A stretch of 64,000 bases of DNA, from positions 62,001 to 126,000 of IMG/VR virus record IMGVR_UViG_3300032334_001259, one strand, 5' to 3'. Positions within the stretch are counted from its first letter, which is position 1, and every line of letters starts with the position of its first letter. The stretch is from a virus. The position numbers and the translations under genes were made by a program. Under the pieces are notes generated by a model. The model was not told where the DNA came from and searched no databases. It saw only the letters and a program-made list of their open reading frames with translations. This document shows, in pieces, positions 1-9,014 of this stretch.

Positions 1-13
1 ATTTCTTTAAATC

Positions 14-367
14 TCATTTCTTTCTCCTTGCTCCACTATTATGTGGAACAGGACTTACTTTATTATTAGAGTCAGGTTCACGACCTTTTTCTTTTGTAAT
101 CCACTTTGATTTATGTCCAAGACCTTTTATAGCATTATTAAGCATATCCATTTCTTCTGGACAATAAGCAGCAGCAAGTGGCTGATCACGGAAATGTTCA
201 TGCTCGTGTGGTGCTTTGTGATGTGGATGTGCGGCAACTACTGTCATAAAACGATAATAATCATAACCTGAATCCATATCAGGATATACTAAACTTGGTG
301 GCATTGTGCTTATATGCTCACCATTGGTTTTTGATTTTGCTTCTATAACAAATTCTGCGGCTCTCAT
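14..367 (-). CDS. Hypothetical late protein, His-rich
   Basis: I do not recognise this 117-residue protein. It begins MRAAEF, has a histidine-rich stretch at about residues 45-59 and ends in a basic tail (RRKK). It is the last visible gene of the minus-strand late block and follows the gene at 387-977 by 19 bp. A late box (CATAAATA) lies exactly 5 nt before its ATG and there is no Shine-Dalgarno sequence, so I infer a leaderless late mRNA. A virion or assembly role is suggested only by position. Confidence 0.6.
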   Translation of the reverse strand: MRAAEFVIEAKSKTNGEHISTMPPSLVYPDMDSGYDYYRFMTVVAAHPHHKAPHEHEHFRDQPLAAAYCPEEMDMLNNAIKGLGHKSKWITKEKGREPDSNNKVSPVPHNSGARRKK

Positions 368-372
368 AAAGA

Positions 373-380
373 TATTTATG
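373..380 (-). promoter_or_regulatory. Late promoter box, leaderless class
   Basis: CATAAATA on the minus strand resembles the T4 late consensus TATAAATA. It ends 5 nt before the ATG at 367, so a start at the usual T4 distance falls on the A of the ATG. No ribosome binding site is present. Confidence 0.6.
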
Positions 381-386
381 AGAAAA

Positions 387-977
387 TTACTTCTTTACAG
401 GAAGTATCCAATATTTTGCAGTTTCGCTATCTCTGCTGCAATCTACACCTTCAAGAAACAATTTGCTACGCTTTGAATCTGTTCTCTTAAATGAGCATTC
501 AAATGTTACACGTGCTTCTGTTGCACTTGGATTAATTGCAGTAACTGTAACTTCACTTTCTGGAAGTTGGTCTGTTTCTACAAGACTTGCAACTGCATGA
601 CGTAGTTTGTAACCTTGTTCAACCATTGTTTCATTAATTTTATTTGCTTTAGCAATATTACGAACAAAATCTTGTGTAATACCAGCAGCTTCCATTGGTG
701 GTTGATGTAGGAATGATTTTTGAACTTTCTCTCCATCACGTTCAAATGTAAGAACAAACTCTGCCATTTGTTGTGAAACACCTTCACTTAACAAATGATT
801 ACGGTCAAGCATGTTCCATGCTGCATTATCAAGGTATAATTTAATACTATTATCAGTATGTTCAACAACACTTGCTTGGACACTACGTAAACTATCAATT
901 TCAATGTTTACAATATCACCAGTTACTGGTGCATTATTTGCTCTTTCTACTGATTTTAAGTAATCACGAAAATTCAT
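387..977 (-). CDS. Hypothetical protein of the late structural block
   Basis: This 196-residue protein has no motif I recognise. It is mixed alpha/beta in composition, with a basic stretch near residues 163-173 (KRTDSKRSK), and lacks a signal peptide or membrane segment. It lies 10 bp downstream of the gene at 987-1613 and upstream of 14-367 in a continuous minus-strand run with head and tail genes, so co-expression with them is likely. Function unknown; a virion or scaffold role is inference from position only. Confidence 0.6.
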   Translation of the reverse strand: MNFRDYLKSVERANNAPVTGDIVNIEIDSLRSVQASVVEHTDNSIKLYLDNAAWNMLDRNHLLSEGVSQQMAEFVLTFERDGEKVQKSFLHQPPMEAAGITQDFVRNIAKANKINETMVEQGYKLRHAVASLVETDQLPESEVTVTAINPSATEARVTFECSFKRTDSKRSKLFLEGVDCSRDSETAKYWILPVKK

Positions 978-986
978 AATAATTCC

Positions 987-1613
987 TTAATCAAAATCTA
1001 CTGCAACGTGTGTTGGATTATCACCACCTGCAACCTTTGGATAAGTTCCTTTAGGTCTTGCTAAATCTGTTCCACTTGGAACTGCTGCACGTGTTGGCTT
1101 TACAATTTCATGTGGACTATTTGTATAAGGACGATTTGTAGAATCATCCATAGTAATACTTGTTTCATCACCCATTGGTGGTTCAGCACTAACTGTTGCA
1201 ACGGGAGCGGCAATAGGTGCGGCAATTGTAGCTATTGCTGGTGTATTATCAGCAACCATAGACATGCTTGTTTCTGCATTAATCATACCAGCAAGTTTAA
1301 GAATTTGACCAAGAACAGCATCTTCGCCACTTAAGTCAATCTTAACAGCTTCGGAAACTGGAATACCGTTTAGCTTTGAAACACTACTTATAGCACGACT
1401 TACTTCTTCTGGACTACGATTACTGATTTCACCCAACTTTGCTAAAACATCAAACATTTGTGCGCTATTTGCTGCACGTGATGCGGCAAGACCTTCTCTT
1501 ACTGCACCAGTGTGTGGTGTTAGTTTATTTGCATTATCAATAGCACGACCAATATCTTCGGGGCTACGGTGTGAGATTTGTTCAAGTCTCTTTAATACGT
1601 CAATCATTTCCAT
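987..1613 (-). CDS. Hypothetical protein with an internal duplicated motif
   Basis: The 208-residue product holds two copies of a roughly 27-residue helical motif, near residues 4-30 (DVLKRLEQISHRSPEDIGRA) and 54-80 (DVLAKLGEISNRSPEEVSRA). A third degenerate copy may lie near residues 99-115. An Ala/Pro/Thr-rich linker and a low-complexity C-terminus follow. GGAGAG precedes the ATG at good spacing. It sits between two other late-block genes (3 bp from 1616-2185). I do not know the family; the duplication suggests a small helical binding module. Confidence 0.6.
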   Translation of the reverse strand: MEMIDVLKRLEQISHRSPEDIGRAIDNANKLTPHTGAVREGLAASRAANSAQMFDVLAKLGEISNRSPEEVSRAISSVSKLNGIPVSEAVKIDLSGEDAVLGQILKLAGMINAETSMSMVADNTPAIATIAAPIAAPVATVSAEPPMGDETSITMDDSTNRPYTNSPHEIVKPTRAAVPSGTDLARPKGTYPKVAGGDNPTHVAVDFD

Positions 1614-1615
1614 AA

Positions 1616-2185
1616 TTATGCTCTCCCCGTTCTTGGGCGTTCTGGTAATTTATTTTTTGTTGTTCCAACTGGACTCTTGTCACCCATTGGAAGGTCATTT
1701 GTTGTTTTGCCTACTTCTGGCTTTACTGCGAACTGATGTTCAATAGTCTTAACTTTTAGTGCATTTGCAAGGTCAGCAAGCAATTGTGGTGCTTTTTGTG
1801 TAGGAAGTGGTGTATCAAGAATTGCACGACCTTCTGCTTCTGGAGCAATAGGTGCGGCAAGAACTTCTTGATTTGGTGTTACAACCATAATACGGCTTAA
1901 TGAAATACCAGTTGCCTCATGAATTGCTGCTTGCATTTCTAATGGACTTATTGGATAATTTACAACCATATCAATGATATAAAGATCGGTTGCCTTTAAG
2001 TGACTAAATCCTGTGTGATCTTCACTAACTGGTAAACGCTTTGGTTCACTGATTGCTTCAAGATTCCAACGAGCGAGAACCTTTTGAAGTTTGTCTAATT
2101 CTTCTTTTGTAGGTTCTTGCGCTATTTTAGCACGGAAACCATATTTCTTTTCATGGTCTAACAAATACTGAATATAGGGTTTCAT
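1616..2185 (-). CDS. Conserved-looking late protein, possibly capsid/scaffold module
   Basis: This 189-residue protein begins MKPYIQYLLDHEKKYGFRAK, followed by an alpha/beta region to about residue 110 and a Pro/Thr-rich, disordered-looking C-terminal third. The N-terminal pattern recalls small proteins of the head module of T4-like marine phages, but that is memory and not a search result. It has its own late box (2204-2211) and an AGGAA ribosome binding site. Neighbours are a gp16-like gene and the duplicated-motif gene. Function not established. Confidence 0.55.
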   Translation of the reverse strand: MKPYIQYLLDHEKKYGFRAKIAQEPTKEELDKLQKVLARWNLEAISEPKRLPVSEDHTGFSHLKATDLYIIDMVVNYPISPLEMQAAIHEATGISLSRIMVVTPNQEVLAAPIAPEAEGRAILDTPLPTQKAPQLLADLANALKVKTIEHQFAVKPEVGKTTNDLPMGDKSPVGTTKNKLPERPRTGRA

Positions 2186-2203
2186 TTCCTAATACCTTTT
2201 AGA

Positions 2204-2211
2204 TATTTATT
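2204..2211 (-). promoter_or_regulatory. Late promoter box
   Basis: AATAAATA on the minus strand lies 18 nt before the ATG at 2185. An AGGAA ribosome binding site sits in between, so this is a leadered late transcript. Confidence 0.6.
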
Positions 2212-2232
2212 GTTTTCAGATAGTTTTTATTA

Positions 2233-2658
2233 TTAGTTTTTTCTAAATGTACGAAGCAACTCATTTCTGTCAAAAACTTGTGCTTCTATTGTTTCTGGTT
2301 CATCACCAGTATTTTTACCCATATCAAACTTTAGCTTCTGTGCTTTAAGAGCAAGTTCAGTTTGTTTTAACTTCTTTTGGACTTTACCAAGTTTAGCAGT
2401 CACTGCAGTTGCTAACATTTTAGCACTTGCTTCAAATATGGGTGCACTGAATCGTGCTTCTACATTCATACCAAGACTTTGTAAATTTTCAAAACTTTCA
2501 ACTGCTTTATCTACCAATTCATCCAATTCTTTATCCATAGCATCTTCTGGTTGCTCTGGAATAGCACTTTCAAGTTGATGCGCATTTTCAATTGCTTCTG
2601 CAACTTCTTTACTTGGTGCTGGCGGTAAATCAAATAATTCTTCAAGTTTTTGAGTCAT
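2233..2658 (-). CDS. Putative small terminase subunit (gp16-like)
   Basis: The 141-residue acidic protein has a Pro/Glu-rich N-terminus (LEELFDLPPAP). A long helical, coiled-coil-like core spans about residues 45-118, with repeated Lys/Leu/Gln near 90-113. T4 gp16, which recognises DNA and regulates the packaging motor, has a similar plan: acidic N-terminus, central coiled coil, similar length. The gene lies next to the gp4 homologue. The assignment rests on architecture and context. It could equally be another coiled-coil assembly protein. Confidence 0.4.
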   Translation of the reverse strand: MTQKLEELFDLPPAPSKEVAEAIENAHQLESAIPEQPEDAMDKELDELVDKAVESFENLQSLGMNVEARFSAPIFEASAKMLATAVTAKLGKVQKKLKQTELALKAQKLKFDMGKNTGDEPETIEAQVFDRNELLRTFRKN

Positions 2659-2666
2659 ATACTAAT

Positions 2667-3107
2667 TTATCTCTTTTTCTTTTTAGTATTTGAGAACATA
2701 TCATGTTCAGTTATGACTCTAAAACTTATACCATTACGTTTACAAAATTCTCTAGCTGCTTCCCACTTGGCTTGATTTACTGCGGCTTGAATTTGATTTT
2801 TAGTAGAGCGACCAGCGGCTTCTAATGTAGTTTCTTTGTGTGGTTTAATTTCTACCAATTCACCTTTGCGATTACCATTAGCATCTTCATAAATTATAAA
2901 AAAATCTGGAACATAACTCTTAACTTTTTTGGCTACTGGATTTTCATATTTTATACTGATACTTTCACTTGCCCATTGTTTTACACTTGGATGAGTATCT
3001 AAAAAATTCATAAATCGTAGTTCCCAACTACTGCGATATTTTATACTACCACGACCAATATATTTTTCTGGATTTGTTGGATTAAAAAGACCTTGACTAA
3101 ACTTCAT
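2667..3107 (-). CDS. 4: Head completion protein gp4-like nuclease
   Basis: The 146-residue protein matches the T4 gp4 (also called gp50/65) head-completion family in length and motifs. These are FNPTNPEKYIGRG at the N-terminus, YRSSWELRFMNFLD (residues 24-37), QWASESI, then YVPDFFI with ELVEIKPH. The last two fit a TnsA/PD-(D/E)XK nuclease fold (Asp in PDF, Glu and Lys in EIK). Family knowledge: gp4 acts on packaged DNA ends before tail joining. Its start overlaps the next upstream gene by 4 bp. The C-terminus is strongly basic (KKKKR). Confidence 0.85.
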   Translation of the reverse strand: MKFSQGLFNPTNPEKYIGRGSIKYRSSWELRFMNFLDTHPSVKQWASESISIKYENPVAKKVKSYVPDFFIIYEDANGNRKGELVEIKPHKETTLEAAGRSTKNQIQAAVNQAKWEAAREFCKRNGISFRVITEHDMFSNTKKKKR

Positions 3108-3460
3108 GGTATAATATTTCTTGCTACGCTTGGTGCTATTGTTGTATTTTTATTAAAACCAAGTTTACTTGTTGCGCCTTTTGCATTGTTAAAAAAGCTA
3201 ATTAGTAGATTTTTAGTATTATTACTCGTAGGATTTGTTTGAAATTGTTTAATAATATCAAGTGGTTCTAACTTATTATTATAACTTAGTGTAATAACGC
3301 TTTGCGCCAGTGAACTTGCGGCATCAACACTTTGGGTTAATTCATAAAAATATCCGAATACTTGACACCATAGTGCTTCACTTATTTGAATAGGTTGGCT
3401 AAAATAGCCATTAAAAAATATTTGGGTATCAGTTTGCTGATTATTAGGTATATTTGCCAT
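3104..3460 (-). CDS. Conserved virion-associated protein, unknown
   Basis: This 118-residue protein contains an aromatic, helical core (ALWCQVFGYFYELTQSVDAA, residues 29-48), then SVITLSYNNKLEPLDIIKQF and a terminal segment with TSKLGF. It lies directly after the 503-residue tail-tube-fold gene and overlaps gp4 by 4 bp. Its own late box (3466-3473) overlaps the end of the upstream gene and lies 5 nt before the ATG with no Shine-Dalgarno, a leaderless arrangement. A structural role is inferred from position. Confidence 0.6.
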   Translation of the reverse strand: MANIPNNQQTDTQIFFNGYFSQPIQISEALWCQVFGYFYELTQSVDAASSLAQSVITLSYNNKLEPLDIIKQFQTNPTSNNTKNLLISFFNNAKGATSKLGFNKNTTIAPSVARNIIP

Positions 3461-3465
3461 AAAAT

Positions 3466-3473
3466 TATTTATT
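3466..3473 (-). promoter_or_regulatory. Late promoter box, leaderless class
   Basis: AATAAATA ends 5 nt before the ATG at 3460. It overlaps the stop region of the upstream gene. Confidence 0.55.
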
Positions 3474-4980
3474 GGTTTGAACTTGAAGTTATTTTGTTAT
3501 TTTGAATATAGTTTTTTGCAAGTGGAACTAAATTAAATCCAGGTGGCACATTTAATTTATTAATATGACTGCTTGCTAAAGTAATATCACTGTCAGTATA
3601 ACCTTGATTTTTTAATGTTTGAATCCAGTCGTCACTATTATACACAGCGTTTGGTGGACTTGTAGGGTCTGCAAAACTAATACTGCTTTGAACATAATTA
3701 GGCTGACCATAATCTACAGCACCAATACTTGCAACGCTATTTGGATCATCAATATATTGTTGTGCTATTACTGCTTTTGCAGTTTCTGTGTTGCTAAAAC
3801 CACCATAGCTTGCCAATGTTGCCGTAGGAACAGTCGCAATAAAATTAGATGCATCATTTACTTGTTGAGCACTATAACCTTGGTTCCATAAAGTAGTTTG
3901 CCAACTATCCGTTTGAAATGGATTTGTTGGAACAAAACTACGTGATGTATCTATACTTTGTGTATTTGTATCTAAATCACTTGGTCTAGGTGGTGGCAAT
4001 GGTACTGCTGACGCAATAGGTCGTATATTTGTATCTGCTAGTGGAAATTCTGTACTGGCATTAGTTTGATTTAAATCATTATTTTGAATAATAGCATTAA
4101 TTTCTTCTGGACTGAAACCTTGATTTGCAGTCGGATTGTAATATGCACCTTGGTCAACAAAACCGAAAGAACCTTGTTCTTGTTGATAATACTGTCCACG
4201 ATTTACAAACTGGCTACCTTGTTGGTTAAGTTGTCCAGTAACTGGATTAATAAAATTATTTCTACCTAAAGCGCCACTTAACGGACTTAATCTATCATCA
4301 TAATAAGCAGTCTCATTAAATCCTGGCATATCTTTAACATAACCACCTTCATAAGTCACACCATTGTAACGAACTTGCATGGTTGCTTCCATGAGATTAG
4401 TGCTATCAGAATAATCATGTGTATCATGTTGGAAACTTGTAATAACAGGACTCATAAGAGTTATCTTATTTGCCTGACCACTTTGCATACTATATATTTC
4501 AATTGCACTAAAAAATGGTGTCAAACTACCATTATCTAAACCCCAAGCACTGTGAAGTCGTTGTTGATAACGATCATCATAATTATAATCATTCAGACTA
4601 TAAAGTCCATCAGCATAATAATAATTGTAATAATCTTGCCATAATTCACGTAAACCATTTTGATTATCATCATGAAATTTTATAGTTACTGGTTCGTATT
4701 TTATACGATCTTGAATATAGGTATGTTTATTATATTGGTTTAAGTCCTTAACATCCATAGTAAATTTTGGTAAGTCAATGCTTTTTACAAGATAACCAAT
4801 TTCACGTGTTGAAACATAACGTGGTACGCCTTGACCTAAAATAAAATTTACATAAAAAAGAAATTTATATTTTGGACTACGACTAAAATTACTAGTTCTA
4901 AAAATTTGAGCGGCGTGTGCATAATCATGAACATCACCGCCGCCCAATAAACTATTCAAAAAACCCCATAAACTAGCCAT
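3469..4980 (-). CDS. Tail-tube-fold protein with repeated C-terminal extension
   Basis: The first ~240 of 503 residues look like a tail-tube or tube-initiator domain: SPKYKFLFYVNFI, then YLVKSIDLPKFTMDVKDLNQ and PVTIKFHDDN. This is the layout of gp19/gp48/gp54-type proteins. The remainder is Gln/Asn/Pro-rich linker. Two copies of a ~50-residue helical motif follow near residues 358-415 (WQTTLWNQGYSAQQVNDAS) and 450-497 (WIQTLKNQGYTDSDITLAS). It lies 12 bp downstream of gp19. I infer a tube or baseplate-tube initiator with an added binding module; which T4 protein it replaces is uncertain. Confidence 0.6.
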   Translation of the reverse strand: MASLWGFLNSLLGGGDVHDYAHAAQIFRTSNFSRSPKYKFLFYVNFILGQGVPRYVSTREIGYLVKSIDLPKFTMDVKDLNQYNKHTYIQDRIKYEPVTIKFHDDNQNGLRELWQDYYNYYYADGLYSLNDYNYDDRYQQRLHSAWGLDNGSLTPFFSAIEIYSMQSGQANKITLMSPVITSFQHDTHDYSDSTNLMEATMQVRYNGVTYEGGYVKDMPGFNETAYYDDRLSPLSGALGRNNFINPVTGQLNQQGSQFVNRGQYYQQEQGSFGFVDQGAYYNPTANQGFSPEEINAIIQNNDLNQTNASTEFPLADTNIRPIASAVPLPPPRPSDLDTNTQSIDTSRSFVPTNPFQTDSWQTTLWNQGYSAQQVNDASNFIATVPTATLASYGGFSNTETAKAVIAQQYIDDPNSVASIGAVDYGQPNYVQSSISFADPTSPPNAVYNSDDWIQTLKNQGYTDSDITLASSHINKLNVPPGFNLVPLAKNYIQNNKITSSSNQ

Positions 4981-4991
4981 TGGCTAAATCC

Positions 4992-5615
4992 TTAGCCAGA
5001 AATACTGGCCCCACTGGTTCTTGTTACTGGTTTACCAACTCCATTACTTGTTGGAATTTGTAATGCATTATCATAACGAATGGTCAATGTAATAGTTGCT
5101 GGATCATTGCTATTATAATCAAAGTTGTTGTAATTTACTTCTGCCAAGAAGCAACCATACAATTGCCAAGTTTCAAGTGTAGTTGGACCGTTTTGACCAT
5201 TGCCACCATCAAGTGCTTCAAATTGTGTAGTAAACTTATAATCAATACCACTAACTGCACTTGCTTGTTCAGCAAAGTCAAATTGCTTTTGGATTTGCTC
5301 ACCAACAAGAACACGCACGCTGCCATTGGCATCATCACGAAGGTTAACAGTAACCTGTTGCCACTCTGGACGACCCTGTAGGTACATTCTGCTGTTATAG
5401 ACTGGAATTTCAATTTGGTTAAAGTTTACGTTTGGACGTGTAAAATCCATAACCTGTTTTGTAAGTTCTGTAGTTGGGTTTGTGACGCCAAAATTCAAGA
5501 ATGTAACTCTAAAGCGGTATTTTAGCAAAGGCATTAATAAGCCTTGATTGCCCGCACTCTGGTCACTATTACTAGCAACAGGAACCGTCATGTTGAGTAA
5601 TGATGCAACTGCCAT
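4992..5615 (-). CDS. 19: Tail tube protein gp19
   Basis: This 207-residue protein fits the gp19 tail tube family, which stacks as hexameric rings inside the contractile sheath. It shows LLKYRFRVTFLNFG near the N-terminus, a VMDFTRPNVNFNQIEIPVYN segment, a QQVTVNLRDD strand and a C-terminal TITLTIRYDNA strand. The length matches marine T4-like gp19 proteins, slightly longer than T4. It is preceded by a perfect late box TATAAATA (5635-5642) and an AGGAG site, and follows gp18 across a strong terminator. Confidence 0.85.
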   Translation of the reverse strand: MAVASLLNMTVPVASNSDQSAGNQGLLMPLLKYRFRVTFLNFGVTNPTTELTKQVMDFTRPNVNFNQIEIPVYNSRMYLQGRPEWQQVTVNLRDDANGSVRVLVGEQIQKQFDFAEQASAVSGIDYKFTTQFEALDGGNGQNGPTTLETWQLYGCFLAEVNYNNFDYNSNDPATITLTIRYDNALQIPTSNGVGKPVTRTSGASISG

Positions 5616-5634
5616 CTGTATCTCCTATTAAAAG

Positions 5635-5642
5635 TATTTATA
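5635..5642 (-). promoter_or_regulatory. Late promoter for gp19
   Basis: TATAAATA is an exact T4 late consensus on the minus strand. It lies 19 nt before the gp19 ATG with AGGAG in between. An AT-only inverted repeat (AAAGTATT at 5631-5638, AATACTTT at 5651-5658) partly overlaps it. Confidence 0.75.
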
Positions 5643-5676
5643 ACAATTAGAATACTTTTTAAGGGGGGTATAAAAC

Positions 5677-5700
5677 AAAAAAGCCGCCTATAAAGGCGGC
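5677..5700 (-). terminator. Rho-independent terminator after gp18
   Basis: A 6-bp GCCGCC/GGCGGC stem with a 6-nt loop is followed on the minus strand by six T residues. It separates gp18 from gp19, so gp19 depends mainly on its own late promoter. Confidence 0.85.
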
Positions 5701-5730
5701 TTCTTCTATTTTTTATTTTAGTGTATAATA

Positions 5731-8700
5731 TTATACACCCAAAGTTAAACTTGGAGTAATATTACTTAATCCACCTTGGTTTGCATTTGTGCCAGCAATT
5801 GCACCAGTGTTCAAGATACGAACAGGGATATAAATGAACTCTACAGCCTTTGTTGGTTCAATTGCGATATCAATATGCAATTCATTTTGATCAATAGTAG
5901 ATGGTGTATTGTTTGTAGTATCACAAACTACAAGATAATCATACACACCACGTTGAGTTTTAACATCGTTTAGCAATGCTGATACAGCGTTTGTAGCAGT
6001 ATTACGTGTTACAGTGTCGTTTGGCTCAAATACCAATGGTTTAGCAATACGTTCAAGGTTGTAACGTAGATAGTTGATTAGACGTGCAACGTTGATACGG
6101 TCAAGAGCAGTAGCAGTTGCCTGACGAGTATGGTTACCATAGTTAAGAATACCTTCTGTTGGGAACACTGCAACTGGATTTACGTTATTGCTATATAGTA
6201 AATCACGTAGACCTTGGTTAGTTCCAATACTATAGAACTTACCAGTTACACGGTCAACATAACCAATCTTGATTACATTGTCAATTTTACCACGCAATGA
6301 ACCTGCTGGTGCAAACCATGGAGCACTTGCTTGATCGCTCTTAATAATCATACGTAGGATTGCATGTGTAATAGGAACAACAATCTGACCATTGCCATCA
6401 AGTGCATTTGTATAACCTGCACCTGGATAGAACACAGCAGTATAACTATCACTCGTAGCAAGACCATCTTCACCAGTGCTTGCAACACCACTTGTGTTAG
6501 TAACATAGTTGCTTACACTTGTAGTATCAGCAGTAAGACCCATTGGTGTGTCAGCAATGATAAATCCAGTGTTACGACGATCATTATTAAGTGAAATTAG
6601 ATTTGTCGTCAATTCTGGATATCCTGGACATACAAGAAGATTAAAGTTAGTTTGATCTTCACGTATTGTTGTATTATTATCAACTGCTGTCTTAAGTGCA
6701 TTTACAACAACATTGCGAACTGCCTTACGACCCATGTAAGGAACACCAGCAGTATTGCTACCACTTACACTTTGCCAAGTAGCAGCAACAGCAGGAATAG
6801 TTCCTAATGGATAGTTTGCACTTGTAAACTTGTTAGCCTTGTATTGTTTTACATTATAAGTGCTACGACGAGTATTGAATAGCAACATACCACGTGGATA
6901 TAGTTGTGGATTTGGTGCATCTAAATCAAGATAATTGCTTGTCAATAGACTTACAATTGTTGGCTTTGCATCAAGAGCAGGATCTACTGTGCCGGAAGTA
7001 TCCCAACGTGCATCAGCAAACAAGATACCATTTTCAGTTGTATTATCAGTGTTATCAATTTGAACCCACTGTGCGGTGCCGCTTACACTCTGCCAACGAT
7101 AAATCTTTGGATAGTTTTCAAGATCACTTGTATCTACCCATAGGTCACCATAAACAAGACTTGAATTGTCAGTTTGTTTTGTAGGTTGACTTGCACTAAT
7201 AATTGGACCAAGTGGATCTGTATTTGCAAGATTATATCCACGTGCATCACTACTTACGTTTTGATAACCTCTCCAATCAGTGCCATTACTAATCATAATG
7301 TCAACTTCAAGTGGAGTTGAAGCATACCAATAAGTGCCGTCATCAGGTGCTACAACTGGTTGTGTAGCTTGTTGGTAAAGATTACTTGCAGGATACCAAT
7401 TACTACCAATAAGATAACCATCACTTTCATCATCAAATACGTTATCAAGACTTGTTGTAATACCAGCAGCAGTAATTGGAGTTCCACTTACGTTGTGAAA
7501 TTCAATATCACCACCATTTGTATGACTAATTGAAATGTAATTAGTTGCACTTAATGATGCAGTAAGATATGGAACATTAGCCGCAAGCACATCACTTACA
7601 AAACTTGCCGCACTTGTGCTACTCAATGTAATTGTATATGCGCTACTCCAGCTGCTACTACCAGGACTTGTTGTTCTTATAGTAAAGCTATTACCAGCAC
7701 TAAATGTTGGATTTGCAACACTACCAGTAACAACAGTAGCAGTTCCACCACCATTCCATTGTAATAGTTTATATGTGCCTGTGTTTGTACCAAGAACATC
7801 ATATTCAACAAATAGCGTATCTGCTGCAATACCTAAACCACCAAGTGTTGGATCAAGATTATAAAGTGCAGTTTTACGATCTGCATAAACTGGTGCAGGT
7901 ATAGTGTCAAACGCCATAGTAGCACTGTTATAACGATAAATCTTAAAGTTTGCACCACCGTTTACAGCGGTAGTTTTCATCCAAATACTACCTGTTGGAT
8001 GTGGTTGCGCATCAGTTGATTTCCATGCAGGAACACTGTAGTGTGCACCATAACTAAGTGCAGGACTCCAGTATGTACCTGGTGTTAAGCCAAGAGCATT
8101 AAGTGGGTTACCACTGCTATTACTAATAGTAATTTTACCGTCAGCTGCAGCATTAGCACCACCACTCTTTGCACTTGCGTTTGCAAACAAATTAAAGTAA
8201 CCATTAACAACTTGTGCATTAATACCAGACAAACCAGCACTATTAATAGTTGCGGCAAGATTTGACGCACTTGTGTTTGCTATTGTAAATGTATTACCAT
8301 TTATTACAAGTGCTGTTGCAAGAGTTAACGCACTTGCCTGTGCATTACCAATAAGTGTTGGTGTCTTGATTGCCCATGCATTACTACCAATTAGGTTCCA
8401 AGAATTATCATAAGCCTTGCGATATATTGGATTCTTAACATCAGTTGCATTGATTGCATAACTTCCAACTGTGCCAATATTACTATAAGGAACACCACCA
8501 GTTAACTGTGTTGAATCTGTAATTACAGTTGGGCTTGTTTGTGTGAATGTTTCACTTGTATAATCCCATTCAAATACGCCATAACTTGTAGTTGCGGTAT
8601 CCATCCATTGTGTTCCACCATCTGGATTTGCATATGGACGTGAACTACTGCCAGTTAACTGTGCAAGGTCAACATTTGCACGAAGAACATAAACTTGATT

Positions 8701-9012
8701 AGTAACACCAAGTGTGCTGTGTGCAGCCATAAGACCGTATTCTGCGGTCTCGCTACCAAATAAACGATTTCCACTTGCATCTGTTGGGAAAATCGGTAGT
8801 CCGTAGTTTGTAAGAAGGTCTTTTTGACTTGTAAGAAGTTGTAATGTATTAACTGTTGATTCAGTTGTATAACTTGCAATACCGCCAGCAGTGCTTGTTT
8901 TGTCTGTAGCAGTAGCAAGAAGAACGAAAGGTACTGTGCCAGGACCAGTAGGAGCGTAATTGCTTTGATCAATTACTGTTACTGATACGCCAGGAGATGT
9001 TAAAGTTGCCAT
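5731..9012 (-). CDS. 18: Tail sheath protein gp18, enlarged
   Basis: The N-terminus (MATLTSPGVSVTVIDQSNYA) and the C-terminal domain (RINVARLINYLRYNLERIAK, then IDIAIEPTKAVEFIYIPVRI) are typical of contractile tail sheath proteins. These polymerise around the tube and shorten to drive injection. At 1,093 residues it is much longer than T4 gp18 (659). The extra ~400 residues form a beta-rich, Ser/Thr/Ala/Asn-rich insertion in the middle, likely exposed on the sheath surface. Its ribosome binding site lies in a hairpin that also contains the late promoter (9015-9056). Confidence 0.9.
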   Translation of the reverse strand: MATLTSPGVSVTVIDQSNYAPTGPGTVPFVLLATATDKTSTAGGIASYTTESTVNTLQLLTSQKDLLTNYGLPIFPTDASGNRLFGSETAEYGLMAAHSTLGVTNQVYVLRANVDLAQLTGSSSRPYANPDGGTQWMDTATTSYGVFEWDYTSETFTQTSPTVITDSTQLTGGVPYSNIGTVGSYAINATDVKNPIYRKAYDNSWNLIGSNAWAIKTPTLIGNAQASALTLATALVINGNTFTIANTSASNLAATINSAGLSGINAQVVNGYFNLFANASAKSGGANAAADGKITISNSSGNPLNALGLTPGTYWSPALSYGAHYSVPAWKSTDAQPHPTGSIWMKTTAVNGGANFKIYRYNSATMAFDTIPAPVYADRKTALYNLDPTLGGLGIAADTLFVEYDVLGTNTGTYKLLQWNGGGTATVVTGSVANPTFSAGNSFTIRTTSPGSSSWSSAYTITLSSTSAASFVSDVLAANVPYLTASLSATNYISISHTNGGDIEFHNVSGTPITAAGITTSLDNVFDDESDGYLIGSNWYPASNLYQQATQPVVAPDDGTYWYASTPLEVDIMISNGTDWRGYQNVSSDARGYNLANTDPLGPIISASQPTKQTDNSSLVYGDLWVDTSDLENYPKIYRWQSVSGTAQWVQIDNTDNTTENGILFADARWDTSGTVDPALDAKPTIVSLLTSNYLDLDAPNPQLYPRGMLLFNTRRSTYNVKQYKANKFTSANYPLGTIPAVAATWQSVSGSNTAGVPYMGRKAVRNVVVNALKTAVDNNTTIREDQTNFNLLVCPGYPELTTNLISLNNDRRNTGFIIADTPMGLTADTTSVSNYVTNTSGVASTGEDGLATSDSYTAVFYPGAGYTNALDGNGQIVVPITHAILRMIIKSDQASAPWFAPAGSLRGKIDNVIKIGYVDRVTGKFYSIGTNQGLRDLLYSNNVNPVAVFPTEGILNYGNHTRQATATALDRINVARLINYLRYNLERIAKPLVFEPNDTVTRNTATNAVSALLNDVKTQRGVYDYLVVCDTTNNTPSTIDQNELHIDIAIEPTKAVEFIYIPVRILNTGAIAGTNANQGGLSNITPSLTLGV

Positions 9013-9014
9013 TT

